This document shows positions 12,970 to 25,640 of a stretch of 60,297 nt of DNA, one piece after another; position 1 is the stretch's first letter, and each line of letters opens with the position of its first letter. The notes beneath the pieces were generated by a model. The model saw only the letters and a list, made by a program, of their open reading frames with translations. It was not told the DNA's origin and made no database searches. The position numbers and the translations under genes were made by a program. Source of the DNA: Entrophospora sp. SA101 (lineage: Eukaryota; Glomeromycota; Glomeromycetes; Entrophosporales; Entrophosporaceae); NCBI GenBank assembly GCA_958430865.1, contig CAUDNR010004267.1, positions 30,804-91,100 of the forward strand, in the 5' to 3' direction.

Positions 12970-13353
12970 TTCGATAGAAATTATTTTATTATTCTAAAAA
13001 ATTAAAAATATAAAGTGTTTATTTATATAGGAAACAAGAAGGAGGTTTATTAAAAAGTTATTTTTTGAACACAAAAGTAAAAAAAGCAAGAAACCACATG
13101 TATCTACCGTTAAACTCAAAAAGTCATCATTCTAGATTAAGTAAAATTAAAAGATGAATCAAAAAGAGCTCAATTTTTAAGAAATTTGTGTGAATCGTGC
13201 AGAACATGAAATGTTTTCTTAATGTTTCGACCATTTTACTTGTTAAAACATCCATCATCAAATTTTTATGTGTGATGGATATATTTCTATATAAATATGT
13301 GTGTTCATGTGATTAAATTCAATTCCTTTCTTTTTTTTTTTACGATTAACAAA
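12970..13353. promoter_or_regulatory. Bidirectional promoter region between ING and VPS11
   Basis: The two ATGs (12969 on minus, 13354 on plus) are 384 bp apart and face outward, so both promoters must lie here. A pyrimidine-rich run (11 T at 13331-13341) sits just before the VPS11 ATG. I recognise no specific factor site. The inverted copy is 49726-50108. Confidence 0.6.
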
Positions 13354-16300
13354 ATGTCTTCTTCCATTTCTTCTTCAAAACAGTGGTATGTAATATAGAT
13401 TAACAGAGCCATGTAAATAAATAAACAACTTCAGTATTATATTCGTATTCATGCATAATTATTTTATTTATTATTATTATTAATTAGGAGAGAATTCAAT
13501 TTTTTTGATGTTCAGCAAATTAAAGATCCAAACAATACAAATGCAACTCCTGCTATTTTTCAAGTAATCATTATATTAAACCTTATCAATTTCTTCTAAC
13601 TTTACAAAGTCTCAAGTCTATTATTTGCTGCCTTTTTAAAAACACAGAAACCAGATATTACATCGAGCACTAGTGGTCGTGGAAACATTATTTTAGCTGA
13701 TATCCTTAAATCGTCATCATTTGAATTCAATTCAAATTTTCAATTTAAATAAATAATATCTTTAATTTGACAGGAATATTCATATCCAATTATTATTATA
13801 ATAATTACACTCTTCAGGATATGTACATGTTGTAGACAAATCATTTAATGTACAATCTTTCTTAGCATATGATGGAGGAAGAATCACACATATGAAACAA
13901 ATTAAACAAAAGAATATCTTAGTAACAATTGGCGTATGTGTCGCAAATGTTTCCTCATATTATATGACAACAGTGGCAAATCAATCTAACCACTTTAAAT
14001 ATTAATTTAATTAATTAGGATGATGATCCTCCTGCTATTAAAATATGGGATCTTGACAAGCAAGATAAATCTAAAGGAACTCCTGCATGTCAACGAACAA
14101 TTAAAGTTAATCATGGTGGTAAACCTTTTCCTGTATCAACGTTTGCTGTACTAGATAATCTGGGTCAAATTGCTGTTGGTTTGGCCAATGGTGTGGTTGT
14201 GTTGATTAAAGGTGATTTGTATAGAGATCGTCATACAAGACAAAAAGTAATACATGAAAGTGAAGAACCTGTCACAGGTAATAAATAATAATAATAATAA
14301 TAACTATAATAATAATAATTAATTACTTATTAATTGTGCAAGTATTTTTATTTCTTTGATATTAACAGGGCTTGGGTTTAGAGAACATTGGAAATCAATT
14401 ATTTTATTCATTGTTACTACAAATAAGATTCTAACTTATGTAACAACCAGTAAATTACCACCTGTATGCCTTGCTTTTTATTATTATTAATTAGTTAATT
14501 TGATAATTTGAAGATATTTTAATAATAATGATATTATCATTATTATTCCCTTATTTTAGACTATTCTTGATGATCAAGGCTGTGGTTTAAATTGTGCTGT
14601 AATGAGCGATACCACACATGAAATGGTTGTTGCTAAAGATGAGGTAAATTATATCTCAAATGGATTTTATTTTATGTGCGTTTTTTATATATGATTAATA
14701 TTTCATACTTGTATTTGCAAAAAAAATTTTTAGGCAATTTATTTCTATGGACCTGATGGACGTGGATCTTGTTTTGCTTATGATGGTAAATCGATGATTT
14801 GATTAATATCTACATAAAGATATATATATATGAAACATACATAAATAAATTTATAACGTACATAAATAAATATATAGGTGTCAAAACATCAGTTACTTGG
14901 TTCAAATCATATTTGATAATCGTTGCACCTCCAGTTTCTCAACCAACCAGACTTACAACTACCACACGATCGGCTTTATCAATACTCCCAGGAAGTTCTC
15001 AACATCACCAGCAGCAGCAACAATCATCTTCAACGCTTTATGAATTAACAAAAGTAACTATCTTTGACACTGCAAATAAAGTTATTGCATACATGGGAAC
15101 TTTTTCATATGGTGTCAGAACAATTACTTGTGAGTGGGGCGGTATTTATATCCTTGGAATGGATTCAAAGGTTTTTTGTTATTTTTAATTTTTAATTTTT
15201 AATTTTTAAACAAAATAATTATAATTATAGTTGTAATTATTATTTATTTAGTTGTTCCGTCTTGAAGAAAAAGATACTCCAACTAAATTGGAAATATTAT
15301 TCAAAAAAAACTTGTATTTATTAGCCATTAATCTTGCACATAGTCAAAAATATGACGATACCAGTATTTCAGAAATTTTTAAAAAATACGGTGATCATTT
15401 ATACAAGTAAATAGTTTTTTTTATTTTAGTACCAGTAATAATAATAACATTATTATTAATTATAATATATAATTTGCATTTATATTTATATTTAAATCTA
15501 CATTTTATAAAGTAACGGGGATTATGAAGGTGCAATGACTCAATATATTCGTACCATTGGTCAATTAGAGCCTTCTTATATTATTCGAAAGGTATTTTAA
15601 GAAATTCTTAAAAAAAAGAAACTTTCAGATATTAATACTAATCTATAATATTTATGAAATCAATGTTTTTAAAAAACACATATACAGTTCTTGGACGCCC
15701 AAAGAATTCATAATTTAGTAAATTATCTTCAAGAACTTCATTCACATAATTTAGCTAATGCAGAACATACAACGTTATTACTTAACTGTTACACCAAATT
15801 AAAAGATGTAGCGAGATTGGATCAATTTATTAAGGTAGAAATAAATTTTACATACATTTATTTATGTCTATTAAAGGTTTTTGTTACTGCTATATAAATA
15901 TAAATATAAATATAAATATATTATATGATTAGACGGATAATGAACTTACATTTGATTTGGAAACTGCTATCAAAGTTTGTAGGCAAGCTGGTTATCATGA
16001 ACATGCTGTATATTTAGCAAAAAAATTTGGTGAACATGATTTGTAAGAATTATTATTATTGTCATTCATTATTTATTGTTACTGATATTGATTTATTAAA
16101 TTTCCTTCCATACAATTTCATATATAACAACATTTTAATTAATTGTAATCCTTTTGTTTTTGTTTTGTTATTAAAAGATATTTGAAAATACAAATCGAAG
16201 ATGTTAAAGCATATGAAAATGCATTGGAATATATAAGAAAGTTGGGTCCATTCGAGGTTAGTAATAAAAATGTAAATTATTTCATTAGATACATTAATTT

Positions 16301-18317
16301 ATTAAATTCATTCACTAATCATTCCGCATATTTAAAAAAAGGCGGATCGTAATTTACAAAAATATGGAAAAATACTTCTTAATCATCTACCAGAACCAAC
16401 CACCAAACTTCTCATTGATCTTTGTACAAGCAGTAATAATCAGATTAGTGGAATCAATAATAATAACAGTAGCACCAGCAACAGCAATAATAATATAACT
16501 GCATCGTCGTCATCATCAGCTATGATAAATGGTCATTCTTATTCTGCCAATGATAAAGTTTCTAGTGTTTATAGGCCACCGCCAATTCGCACTTTTATGT
16601 CATTGTTTGTTGATCAACCAAATTATTTAATTCAATTCCTTGAACGAGTGTCTGAGAAACGTTGGGGAGGATTTGGACTGTCACGTAAATCTAATAGTAG
16701 TAACGACGACAGCGACAAATCTTCTTCAACAGCACAATTAAAATCAAAAAATTTTGATTTATCTAAAAACAGCAATAACAAAAATTCAAAAAATAGAGAA
16801 TTGGATGATAGTTCTGAATTTAACATAAATTTTTCTGACGTTGGCAATGATTATTATAATGATGATGACGATGACGATGGTGACCAACAACGTGATCCAG
16901 AAGTTGTAGAGAAAAAAGCTGTATGGAATACACTTTTGGAACTTTATTTATCCGAAGCATATTTACCACCCGTTATAACAACTAAAGACGCTAAAGGAAG
17001 AAAGTTAGGTGCCCCAAGTACTTTTGCTGTTTCAACTGAAACAGAACGTATTAAAGAGAAACATATAAGAAAAGAAAAAGCATTGAATCTATTAAAAGAT
17101 GAAGATGTAGGTCAAATAAATTAATAATTAATTCTACACACACATCACTTATCTACAACTAATTTATATCTATTAATCTGTAAAAATGATAGGTATCATA
17201 TGATATAAATCAAGCATTGGTTCTTTGTTACTTGGCACAATATGATGATGGGATTGTTTATCTTTATGAAAAAATGAAAATGTACGAAGATATTTTAAGA
17301 TTCTATATGGCCAAAGATAATACGGAAAAGGTCATTCAAGTATTAGGAAAATATGGGTAAACGTTTGGTTTATTTAATTATACATATATATTTTTTAAAA
17401 AATTATATATATATATATATTATATATTAAAATTATATCATGTTAATTTATATTAGTCAACATGAACAATCCCTATACATATTAGCATTAACCTATTTTT
17501 CATCATCACCAACAAATTTGGAATCATCATCAGTTGAAATTTTACGAATACTTGATTATATTGATAAACATAATTTATTGCCTCCTTTACAAGTTATTCA
17601 GGCACTTAGCAGAAATTCACTTGCAACTTTGAGTATGGTTAAAGGATATATGGGAAGGAGAATTGAAAGTGAACGTAAGGAAACACTTGCAAATCTTAAA
17701 ATGATACAGAATTGTCAGGAAGAAACAATAACAAAAAGAAAAGAAATTGAAGAACTTAAGACTGTGTATGTATGAGGTTTATACATGTGGCCGAAACTCC
17801 CATCGGGTTTCAGCATCTTTGGAATTCCAAATATAGCAAATAATTTTAGTTTTACTAGAATTTAGCCGAAACTCTGGAGAATTTATTTTATAGTTTCGGC
17901 CAAATCTCGAGATCGATTTTTATTGTTGTGCGTGAATTTGAAATTTAAATTCATGCGCGTGAAATTCAAACTAATCAATCAAAATTTTATATCCAAACAC
18001 CCACCACCCCAAAAGTTTAATTATAAATTTCAAATTCATATAAATTTGATTTTCACGCACAACATTATCATGGCCGAAACTCACGCGAGAAAGGTTTCAG
18101 CCACATGTATAATGAGGTTTTTTTAAAAATATTCATACATACGTACATACTGATTTTAACTTTTTACCATTGTTGTCGTAGAGCTCGTATTTTCCAAGTT
18201 ACAAAATGTTCTGCTTGTCGTGGGTCACTTGATCTACCAGCTGTACATTTTCTATGTCGACATTCATTTCACCAAAGGTATTTTGATGATTAAAATTAAC
18301 TAATCAACTAATCAACT

Positions 18318-18348
<31 letters not shown>

Positions 18349-18672
18349 TAATAAGATAATGTATATTATGATTTTAGATGTTTACCTGAAACAGATCGTG
18401 AATGTCCTCAATGTGCTATTCAGAATAGAGAGATACTAGAAATTAGAAGATCACAAGAAATTTGTGCTGATAAACATGAATTATTTTTTGATATGGTAAT
18501 GATCATTATTGTTGCTGTTGTTATTGTTGTTTATTTGAAGTTTTTTCTTATTTTTTTTTTTTTTATGGGGGTTTTTTCCTAAAAATAGTTGGAGAAAGCA
18601 GAAGATGGATTTAGTGTTATAGCAGAATATTTTTCAAAAAATACAATGGCATTTGCTAAAGTTATTGATTAA
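13354..18672 (+). CDS. VPS11: VPS11/Pep5, HOPS and CORVET tethering-complex core subunit
   Basis: VPS11 is the RING-bearing core subunit of the vacuole/endosome tethers. Twenty exons join to 1057 residues in one frame: 13354-13385, 13488-13563, 13648-13699, 13809-13933, 14019-14277, 14369-14463, 14560-14643, 14734-14785, 14878-15170, 15252-15406, 15513-15591, 15688-15834, 15933-16042, 16178-16256, 16342-17106, 17193-17356, 17457-17765, 18182-18277, 18378-18495, 18589-18672. The N-terminal beta-propeller includes WREFNFFD, KIWDLDKQDK and GDLYRDRH; the alpha-solenoid includes GDYEGAMTQYIRTIG, DINQALVLCYLAQYDDG and NLLPPLQVIQALS. The C-terminal RING-H2 is TKCSACRGSLDLPAVHFLCR then HSFHQRC and ECPQC, ending with FSVIAEYF as in human VPS11. 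Intron 3 is AT-AC and intron 17 carries a MITE. Exon 15 has a fungal Asn/Ser/Asp-rich insertion. Confidence 0.95.
13700..13808 (+). other. AT-AC (U12-type) intron in VPS11
   Basis: The exon ends ...TTAGCTG and the intron begins ATATCCTTAAAT, matching the minor-spliceosome 5' site consensus ATATCCTT. No usable GT donor exists in the right frame. Ending the intron at ...AATAATTAC (13808) gives LADSSGYVHVVD, the expected propeller strand. A good branch site (TTCCTTRAY) within 30 nt of the acceptor is not obvious. A TCTTTAAT lies near 13763, farther upstream than usual. Confidence 0.7.
17781..18111. mobile_element. MITE with 9-bp target duplication inside VPS11 intron 17
   Basis: The element is 331 bp with terminal inverted repeats beginning ATACATGTGGCCGAAAC on the left and TATACATGTGGCTGAAAC (reverse complement) on the right. 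The 9-bp direct repeat ATGAGGTTT flanks it at 17772-17780 and 18112-18120. Removing the element and one repeat shrinks the intron from 416 to about 76 nt, the size of its neighbours. A 9-bp duplication suggests a Mutator-like family. It carries no coding sequence. Confidence 0.8.
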
Positions 18673-20202
18673 TTGATGAATTAAGTAAAAAATTTTCAAA
18701 ATCGGAAATATTTTTTATTATATATATTTTTTTTTTTTATAAATATTGATTTTGTCTATTTTATATTATTAAAGTAAATCATAATGCAATATCACTCGAT
18801 TGCTTGTTTTATAGTTACTATACTCGCATTCCTTCTTTCAAATAAAATTAATAAAATTGAAAAAAATCTGTTAATATAGAAATTTCTGAATGTTCATTAA
18901 ATACAATATTAATCAAACCAAAAACTTTTTAAACGCACCCATTGTCATGTCATATACATGTTCAATAAAGTCATTTAAGGAACTGAGAAATGCTTCATTT
19001 TACATATGTAAACTCGATTAGTCGGTCATGTGGGGGTGAGCTCATATGACCGACTTATCGAGTAAACCGACTTATCGAATTAAATTACTTAAATATTAAG
19101 AAAATGGGGTGAAAATTTTGGCCGACTTATCGAGTTTACATATGTATTACTATCTGATTGGGCATGATAATTCGAATATTTGGTTTTTAATATTAATATT
19201 AATATTAATAAAGTAAAGATTTTCAGCGAATTTAATTGACGATTCTTGATGGAAACACCACAATCTTTGCCTCATAAAAAAAAGGTGTGAAGAAACTCAC
19301 GATCGACTATAATGTGGAGAGCCAGATATTATTATAATTTAATAGGTGAAAATGATGAATTTGCTAAGCGTAAAGTTTGTTCCAATAATCGAAAAGAGAA
19401 AATGTTTAAGCATAATAACTTTACAAGTAATCTTTCCCGAAATGAGCATGATTATCATTATACTCATCAGATTCATCATCATCCGTATCACTCACAAATT
19501 TCATTAAAGGAATGCTTTTTATGAATATTATCAGCAATTAAAGGGTGATTAAGTAGTTGATTTAATGTATTAGAAGGTATAATTTCTTCACTATATTTAT
19601 TTTTACCCTTTTTGTGGCTTAAATCAAAATATGTAATAAGGGTCTTTTTTTGCTGTGAGCATTCTTCATTGTCTGGAAAGTAAAAAAATTTCCAAAAATG
19701 ATGCGTTACTAATGTATTAGTAGTATACTGTTGCTAATATATTTTATAAATAATTTTGCCCTTATATTAGCCGGGACGCAAAAAAACTTTACCTGTAAAA
19801 ACTTGGGCATTTTTTAAAGCATGCTATAGCTTAGCCGGGAACTTATATTAGATGTGCATATTTAAAAAATTATTGGGATCCTGTTACAGTATTAGTATGA
19901 CAAGTAAACCTCGGTGCTGAAAATGTTTCTTGCTTGACATTCATTTCTATACACATTAATAGCCCATAGTATATTTCAGCTATTATAATAATAATCTTTT
20001 GTTTATTGTAACCTTCTAAACTTTCTTTAAAAAGGTTTCAATAATCACTTTTATTAAAATGATTTATTTTAAATGCTCACATATTAATTATTAATATATT
20101 TTCCAAGAAATAAATAATAAACTTAGGGGATGTTGTAATCTACCAATTTTAATAAATTAAAAAAATAATCTTAGTAAAGTTGACATAATCAATATCATAA
20201 TA
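18673..20202. other. Spacer between VPS11 and kelch gene A
   Basis: VPS11's 3' flank is followed by a palindromic MITE (19001-19146). From about 19760 to 20130 comes sequence repeated, diverged, at about 27370-27720; both lie just downstream of a kelch gene, so this is part of the duplicated kelch unit. A 70-codon ORF (19312-19524) has no recognisable motif. Confidence 0.6.
19001..19146. mobile_element. 146-bp MITE with ~25-bp terminal inverted repeats
   Basis: The left end reads TACATATGTAAACTCGATTA then GTCGG; the right end, reverse-complemented, reads TACATATGTAAACTCGATAA then GTCGG, one mismatch. The core contains two further copies of the CGACTTATCGA motif. TA ends suggest a Tc1/mariner-like element with a TA target duplication. 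Confidence 0.75.
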
Positions 20203-21872
20203 TTATCGAGTTGGAGTAGTAGGATAAGATAGGGTATTTCTATGTTGAAGCTGTTCATCATTAGGAATTTCTATGATTTCACTTGTATTTTTTTTCTTTC
20301 TATATCTTACAATCATGAATGTTGCTATTATAACTAATATTATTCCAACTAAAATTACAATTACTATTATTAATATTAGAAAAGTGTTTGATGATGTTAT
20401 TGATGTTGATGTATCTGGTTTCGGTATTGATGGTGTTGTTGGTGTTGGTGTTGATGGTGATTGTGCTGCAGGTACTGAATAACTTTCCTTCCAAGTAAGA
20501 TCTTTAATATCAAGTATATAAGTTTTTGCAGTAGGTAATTTTGGACCTGAAACATTATTTGTAATATTTCCTACATACATATGTAATTTAGTAATTAACT
20601 TCAAAGTTGAAAAAATAAAAAGTTTTTTAAAAAGTAAAAATATACCAAAACTTATTATCATTTGATCTCCAATTAAATTAGCTGAATGCCATCTTACAGG
20701 TAGGGCGCGATCAACATTTGAAAAATTAGGTGCTGACCATTGAAAAGGATTTGTGGTTGTATCTAGTACCAAAAGTTCAGGAAGTGCAGTGATTTCTACA
20801 GGCCATCTACTACCACCATAAACAATTATCCTTCCATCCTTTGCTATACAACATATATAATTTTAGTATTTTTTAAAAAAAAATCTAAAAAATTTATTAC
20901 AAAGTACAGCTGAATGTCCAATTCGTGATTGGATATCTAATGAACCATTTGCTATCTAAAATTTTCATCAAGGTGTAAGAAAATTTGAAATAAGTTGTTT
21001 TTTTTTATAAAGAATCCTGTAAACAATTGATTAAATATTTACCATATTTGACCAAGTTGAACTATTTGTATCAAAAATTTTTATCTATAAAATGAATATA
21101 TTAACATGAGATATTATTTTACTTTATGATAAATATTTTCATACAGATGTATAAAATAAATGCATACTTTATACATGCTAAACATAATTGCAGCTCCTTC
21201 CTCTCTTCCACCAATAATTACAATTCTACCATCAGGTAATAAAGTTGATGTATTATCATAAGTTGCCAATGGTGGATTAGTTGCAGAGACTAGACTCCAA
21301 GTCAGGTCTATTGTATTCAATGTATACATGTCATTAAAAATTCGAACAGTAGGAGATCCAGTAAATTTATCTACTAATCCACCAAAAATATACATTTTTC
21401 CTTTATCATCTGCAACAGCACTACTTCCTCTACGATTAATCATAGGTGCAGTACCAGTTGTTTTTGGAGTACTCCAAACTTTTGTATTTACATCATATGC
21501 ATAAAGCAAATTGGTGAAATCAGATTTATCAGTAATTTGATTTCTCATAATTCCACCAAATAAAAAAATTGTTGATTTATTTGATCCACCAACTGCACCT
21601 ACAGACCAAGCATTTCCTATAGGTAATTTGTCATTTTCTACCCATGGTACATTTGTGACATCAAAATCTTTAGTTAAATCCACATAAAATAATGAATCTG
21701 TTGTAAATACTGTCTTTTCTAAGCTTATACCTCCAAGAACGTAAAGTTTGTTATCCACTACTACACTAACAGCTGCATAACGTGTTGCACTATAATCAGA
21801 AAATGCATTATTAATAATAAATATTATAACAAATATTAATTGAAGTTTGCTATTTTTGAAATTCAAGCCCAT
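20203..21872 (-). CDS. Kelch gene A: secreted/membrane-anchored kelch-propeller protein
   Basis: Five exons (minus): 21872-21168, 21084-21043, 20955-20901, 20843-20646, 20570-20203, giving 455 residues in frame. Residues about 8-26 form a hydrophobic signal peptide. Six kelch-like blades follow, with KLYVLGG, TIFLFGG, KMYIFGG, RIVIIGG and RIIVYGG strands. A Pro/Thr/Ser-rich stalk leads to a strong transmembrane helix (TFLILIIVIVILVGIILVII) and a short basic cytosolic tail (RYRKKK) ending SYPTTPTR. The predicted topology is type I, propeller outside. The ligand is unknown. It is a tandem paralogue of kelch gene B, with the same exon boundaries, including the 42-nt and 55-nt exons. Confidence 0.85.
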
Positions 21873-22245
21873 TGATTATTATCTTTTAAATATATCAATT
21901 ATGCGCTATTACTACAATTAATTTTTGCAAAAATATTTATCATTAAAAGGAATTTCATTGATATTATTTTTTAAATGAATATATACAAAAAAAAACGCAA
22001 ATATTTGTACATGTCGTGAATTTAAAAATTAAATTTTTTTGACACAACATACAAATAGATTATCGTTAAAAAAAATTGTATTTCACCAATGATATTGGTG
22101 TTGTAATATTTCTTTATTTTACTCAAATTTTTTGATAGAATATTAATATTAATATTAATATACATGCTGTTGATCATTTGTTTGTTACTTTGTTTTCATT
22201 GTTCAAATATTTCATATTAAATACACACATTAGTTTGTGGTGGTT

Positions 22246-22381
22246 TAGGTCCTGTAAATTACGCATGCAAAGTTTGAATTAAATTTTTTTTCCAAATAAT
22301 CGAATTTCCTTTATTTAATTAATAAATGATACGGAAACTCAAGGAAACATGGAATTTTGCTTGCATGTTCTACAGGACCTA
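22246..22381. mobile_element. 136-bp MITE with perfect 11-bp terminal repeat TAGGTCCTGTA
   Basis: TAGGTCCTGTA at 22246-22256 is exactly inverted at 22371-22381 (TACAGGACCTA), and the similarity continues inward (ACGCATGCAAA versus ACATGCAAGCAAAA). It has no coding capacity. TA ends again suggest a Tc1/mariner relative. Confidence 0.7.
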
Positions 22382-23454
22382 GGCTACAAGCTGTATTTTT
22401 CTGTGTACTTATTATACAATATCTAATCATTGATTGATTAAAATAATTTTCACGCATTTAAATAATAATTATTTCGAATAAAAAAAATGCCATTTAAATT
22501 GACTACTACTTGTGATTATTAATTTAATCATTAGCATAAAAAAAAACAAACGATTTCACAGTTATTGAAACTAGTAGCATTACATGAGTGGAAAAAAATA
22601 ACAATAACAAAAATGCCATTTCTAATCTCCGCCTAACCGCATTTATAATAATAATAAAAAGCACACAGATACAGTACCTTCATTTGTTGATGAGTTAGTG
22701 GAAGTGCAATTTAACTGAATTTTCCAAAAACAAATGAAATAAAGATGAAATTTTTATACGATTAAATTATATATTATTGAATGCAAAAATTGCTACTTTT
22801 TGTCGCAAAAAACTTCTACCTATGAAAAACCTGGGGAAAACTAACTACAAGAGCAATTTTGGGATAAATTGAAAGAAACGGAAGGAATAAACAAATGAGG
22901 GATTATAATGATATTGATGATAAAGGAGATTTGAAAAAAAAAAATAGTGTAGGAATTAATTGCATCTAATTGTTTTTTCAATTTTAATTTTCGAAAAGAA
23001 AAAATATGGTTACGATGGTGATGATTATATTATAATGGTGGTGAAGACAATGAAAGCAAAGATAAAAAAGTACAAATATATTTGCTCAATATATTGTTAT
23101 TCAAAGGAACTAGCGATTAAAAATTTTCTTTAGATACGTATGTAATTACAATGAAGATGGACAAAAGGAACAAAAGAAATTGAATACACTGAAACAACTG
23201 AAATGGTCAATAATGATGTATATATATATTGATTTCTTTTGGACAAAGTACAAGTAAGGCTCGAACGAATCAATGAAATTCGAATCGAATCATCTAATTT
23301 TTGATTCATTTCATTCGGATCGAATTCGATTCAAATATGAGTTGTATTTTGATTCGACTGATTCGAATCTATAGCAATCATTAGTTATATTTATTAATGT
23401 AAATTTTATTCGTCATTAATATCATTATTGTTATCAATTAATATTATTATTATT

Positions 23455-23595
23455 TAGTGGCCGAAATTGCCTTAATTGGCCTAAACTTGGGCGAAACTAA
23501 TTTTTAATAATAAGCTGAAATTGGGCGAAATTATTTTTTACCATAGTATTGGGCGAAACTACCTTTTTCAAAAATAGTTTCGACCACCATCACTA
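23455..23595. mobile_element. MITE-like element with TAGTG ends and GGGCGAAACT sub-repeats
   Basis: The left end is TAGTGGCCGAAA; the right end, reverse-complemented, is TAGTGATGGTGGTCGAAA. Three internal copies of TTGGGCGAAAYTA lie between. It shares the GYCGAAACT motif with elements at 17781-18111 and 33600-33768. Confidence 0.55.
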
Positions 23596-23776
23596 AATAA
23601 TATCCTTTATCAATTAAAAAAAAATTTTAAAATTTAAAAATACACACAATCTTTTCCAAAAATCCGTTATTATTATTATTATTATTATCAAGAAATTCGT
23701 TATATTGAGAAGAATTTTATTATTAATATATTTTTAGTTTATTATCGTTATTAAACCATTCTTGGACCTTAATCCA

Positions 23777-25640
23777 TTAAAATCGAGGTACACTAAATTG
23801 AAATACTGTTATACTTTTTTCCATCCATCTTTCTGATCTAGATATAGGTGCATGAGACAGTTGGGGCATGTTAATGATTGTTATATTGCGTAAAATTAAC
23901 AAGGTCTTTACAAATTCGATTACAATATCCTTATCTGCTAATTGCACAGGAATTTCCGCTGATTGTAAACTACAATATCGATGAATATTTCCAACATTCA
24001 TGATAAGGACATTTAGATGAAACAGATTCCCAGCCACTTGAAGTCCAATAATCCCAAACTCTCTTTTATCGGGTTTACGGGTCTTACGAGCCCAGTACAT
24101 CCCATCGTTAGTTTGTCGCCATAACTTTATCCTATCATTAATTTTTTTTCTTTCAGTACAAATCAAACGTGAGCATTCAGTGTACATTAACTAATAAATC
24201 CTATCTCCGGATTTGATTTTGAACATCGTATCAGGTCTTCTCCCCAATTTATCTTCTCCTTTCCTATCTGCACTCGCTACACTCTGACGTTCCGAGCTGA
24301 AGAAAAATATAATTATTATATACAATTTTTTCTTTATAAAAAATAATCAAAAATTCAAAACTTACGTGCTAATAAATGAAGACTTGCTAAAAGGGATGTT
24401 TTTTAGCGAGGCCCTAATTGCAGGAACTATAACATTTGTTACATATGTACACTCATTAAGCATTCCCACGAACTCAGAGCCAAAAGCCGAGTTATTCCAC
24501 GAATATCTCAGAGAACTGAGGATATTTATTGCAAATTCTGCAAGAACTTTCTCCGATTCTACCCAGGACCATTGTGTGCCAATTTATCAAGCGAAACTTC
24601 CGTTTAATCTTTGACAAAACTTAATATTAATATAAATTCTTCACATATTTTTTCTACCGCTGATGGGAAGAGATAGGCATTATCCAACGAGCCGGTTTCT
24701 ATAGTTAATTGGTTAAATAATGCGTTTGTGTACGTCTTTAAAAAAAAAGTAAAATACTCACCATAAAATTGTTATATAAATTTTTTGGTAGCTTTCGTAT
24801 TATTTCCAAGTCGTCACTAATGACTTTACTTCCAAGTGGACAATTCAGAAATAGATATGTTAACTAAATCTTTAAGTAAACGTTTATAGAGAGGCGATTT
24901 CCTCTCTCAGATATTTTTCTAGATGAGCGATATTTGAGTTAACTCAAATGTAAATCAAACACAAATCAAATATCTATAAAAACTTACCGCAAGTGTCGAT
25001 TTTAGATCTGTAAAGTTAGTCACAATTTCCTTTAAACTGTAAGCTTTTTCTTTTCCCTTTATAAGAAAAATTAGCATATTTTGAAAGATTAGTAAATATC
25101 ATAGCGAGAAGCAAAACATGCCATTTTTAGTGCTCCAATAACTCGTAAATTGCAGACCCCTTTGAAAGCATCATCAAACTAGTGCAAAAATACTATGAGT
25201 TAGATCATGATCCCTATTACAAATTTGTATTTTTGACCATTATGCAATCTATCAAATAGTTACAAAGTTGCATCGTATGGTCATCACGCAAAACGGTCTT
25301 TGTATAATATTAAAATAACAACATAGAAACTTGCATGTAAATACAGTTTAATCACCCTTCCACATTTCCAATGATTATACCCTACTCATGTGCTATGGGA
25401 CAACTAAACTGTTATGTTCGCTTCCTCAGAGTTATACAGTATTTGCACCATTCATCATTCCAGTACCAATGACCATTATTTCAAAAAAAGCTTAATAACT
25501 AACCTGAGCGAGAATCTTTAAAAGTTTATTTGTTGCCGATATATTTTGTGAATATATATTGGTTGAAGAATTAATGGCATTGTTCACTATTGTTCTTGAT
25601 TTTTCTTTGAAATCCAGGGTTCCTCCTCTATAACTTGATA
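23777..25640 (-). pseudogene. Decayed multi-exon gene of a Glomeromycotina-specific family
   Basis: Coding-like segments on the minus strand join through plausible GT-AG introns: RGGTLDFKEKSRTIVNNAIN (exon ending near 25505), KAYSLKEIVTNFTDL (to 24989), DLEIIRKLPKNLYNNFM (to 24762), NALFNQLTIETGSLDNAYLF, WSWVESEKVLAEFAINILSS, then KGEDKLGRRPDTMFKIKSGD and GIIGLQVAGNLFHLNVLIMN. The order and sequence recall a large uncharacterised family in Rhizophagus-type genomes (from memory, no search). It is broken by adjacent stops TGA TAA before IGTQWSW, a frameshift just upstream, and TAG after GDRIY. The last open part is 24187-23777. Function unknown. Confidence 0.65.

Larger units (their letters stand above)
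21873..23776. other. Kelch A upstream region with small transposons
   Basis: No gene is recognised. The stretch nearest 21873 must hold the kelch A promoter. It contains the palindromic element at 22246-22381, a degenerate GAATCGAATC-rich block (about 23250-23375) and a MITE-like element at 23455-23595. The rest is AT-rich without coding signals. Confidence 0.5.

Noticed and set aside
19312..19524. 70-codon ORF with His/Tyr-rich end
   Set aside because: No recognisable domain and no related copy in the duplicated kelch unit.
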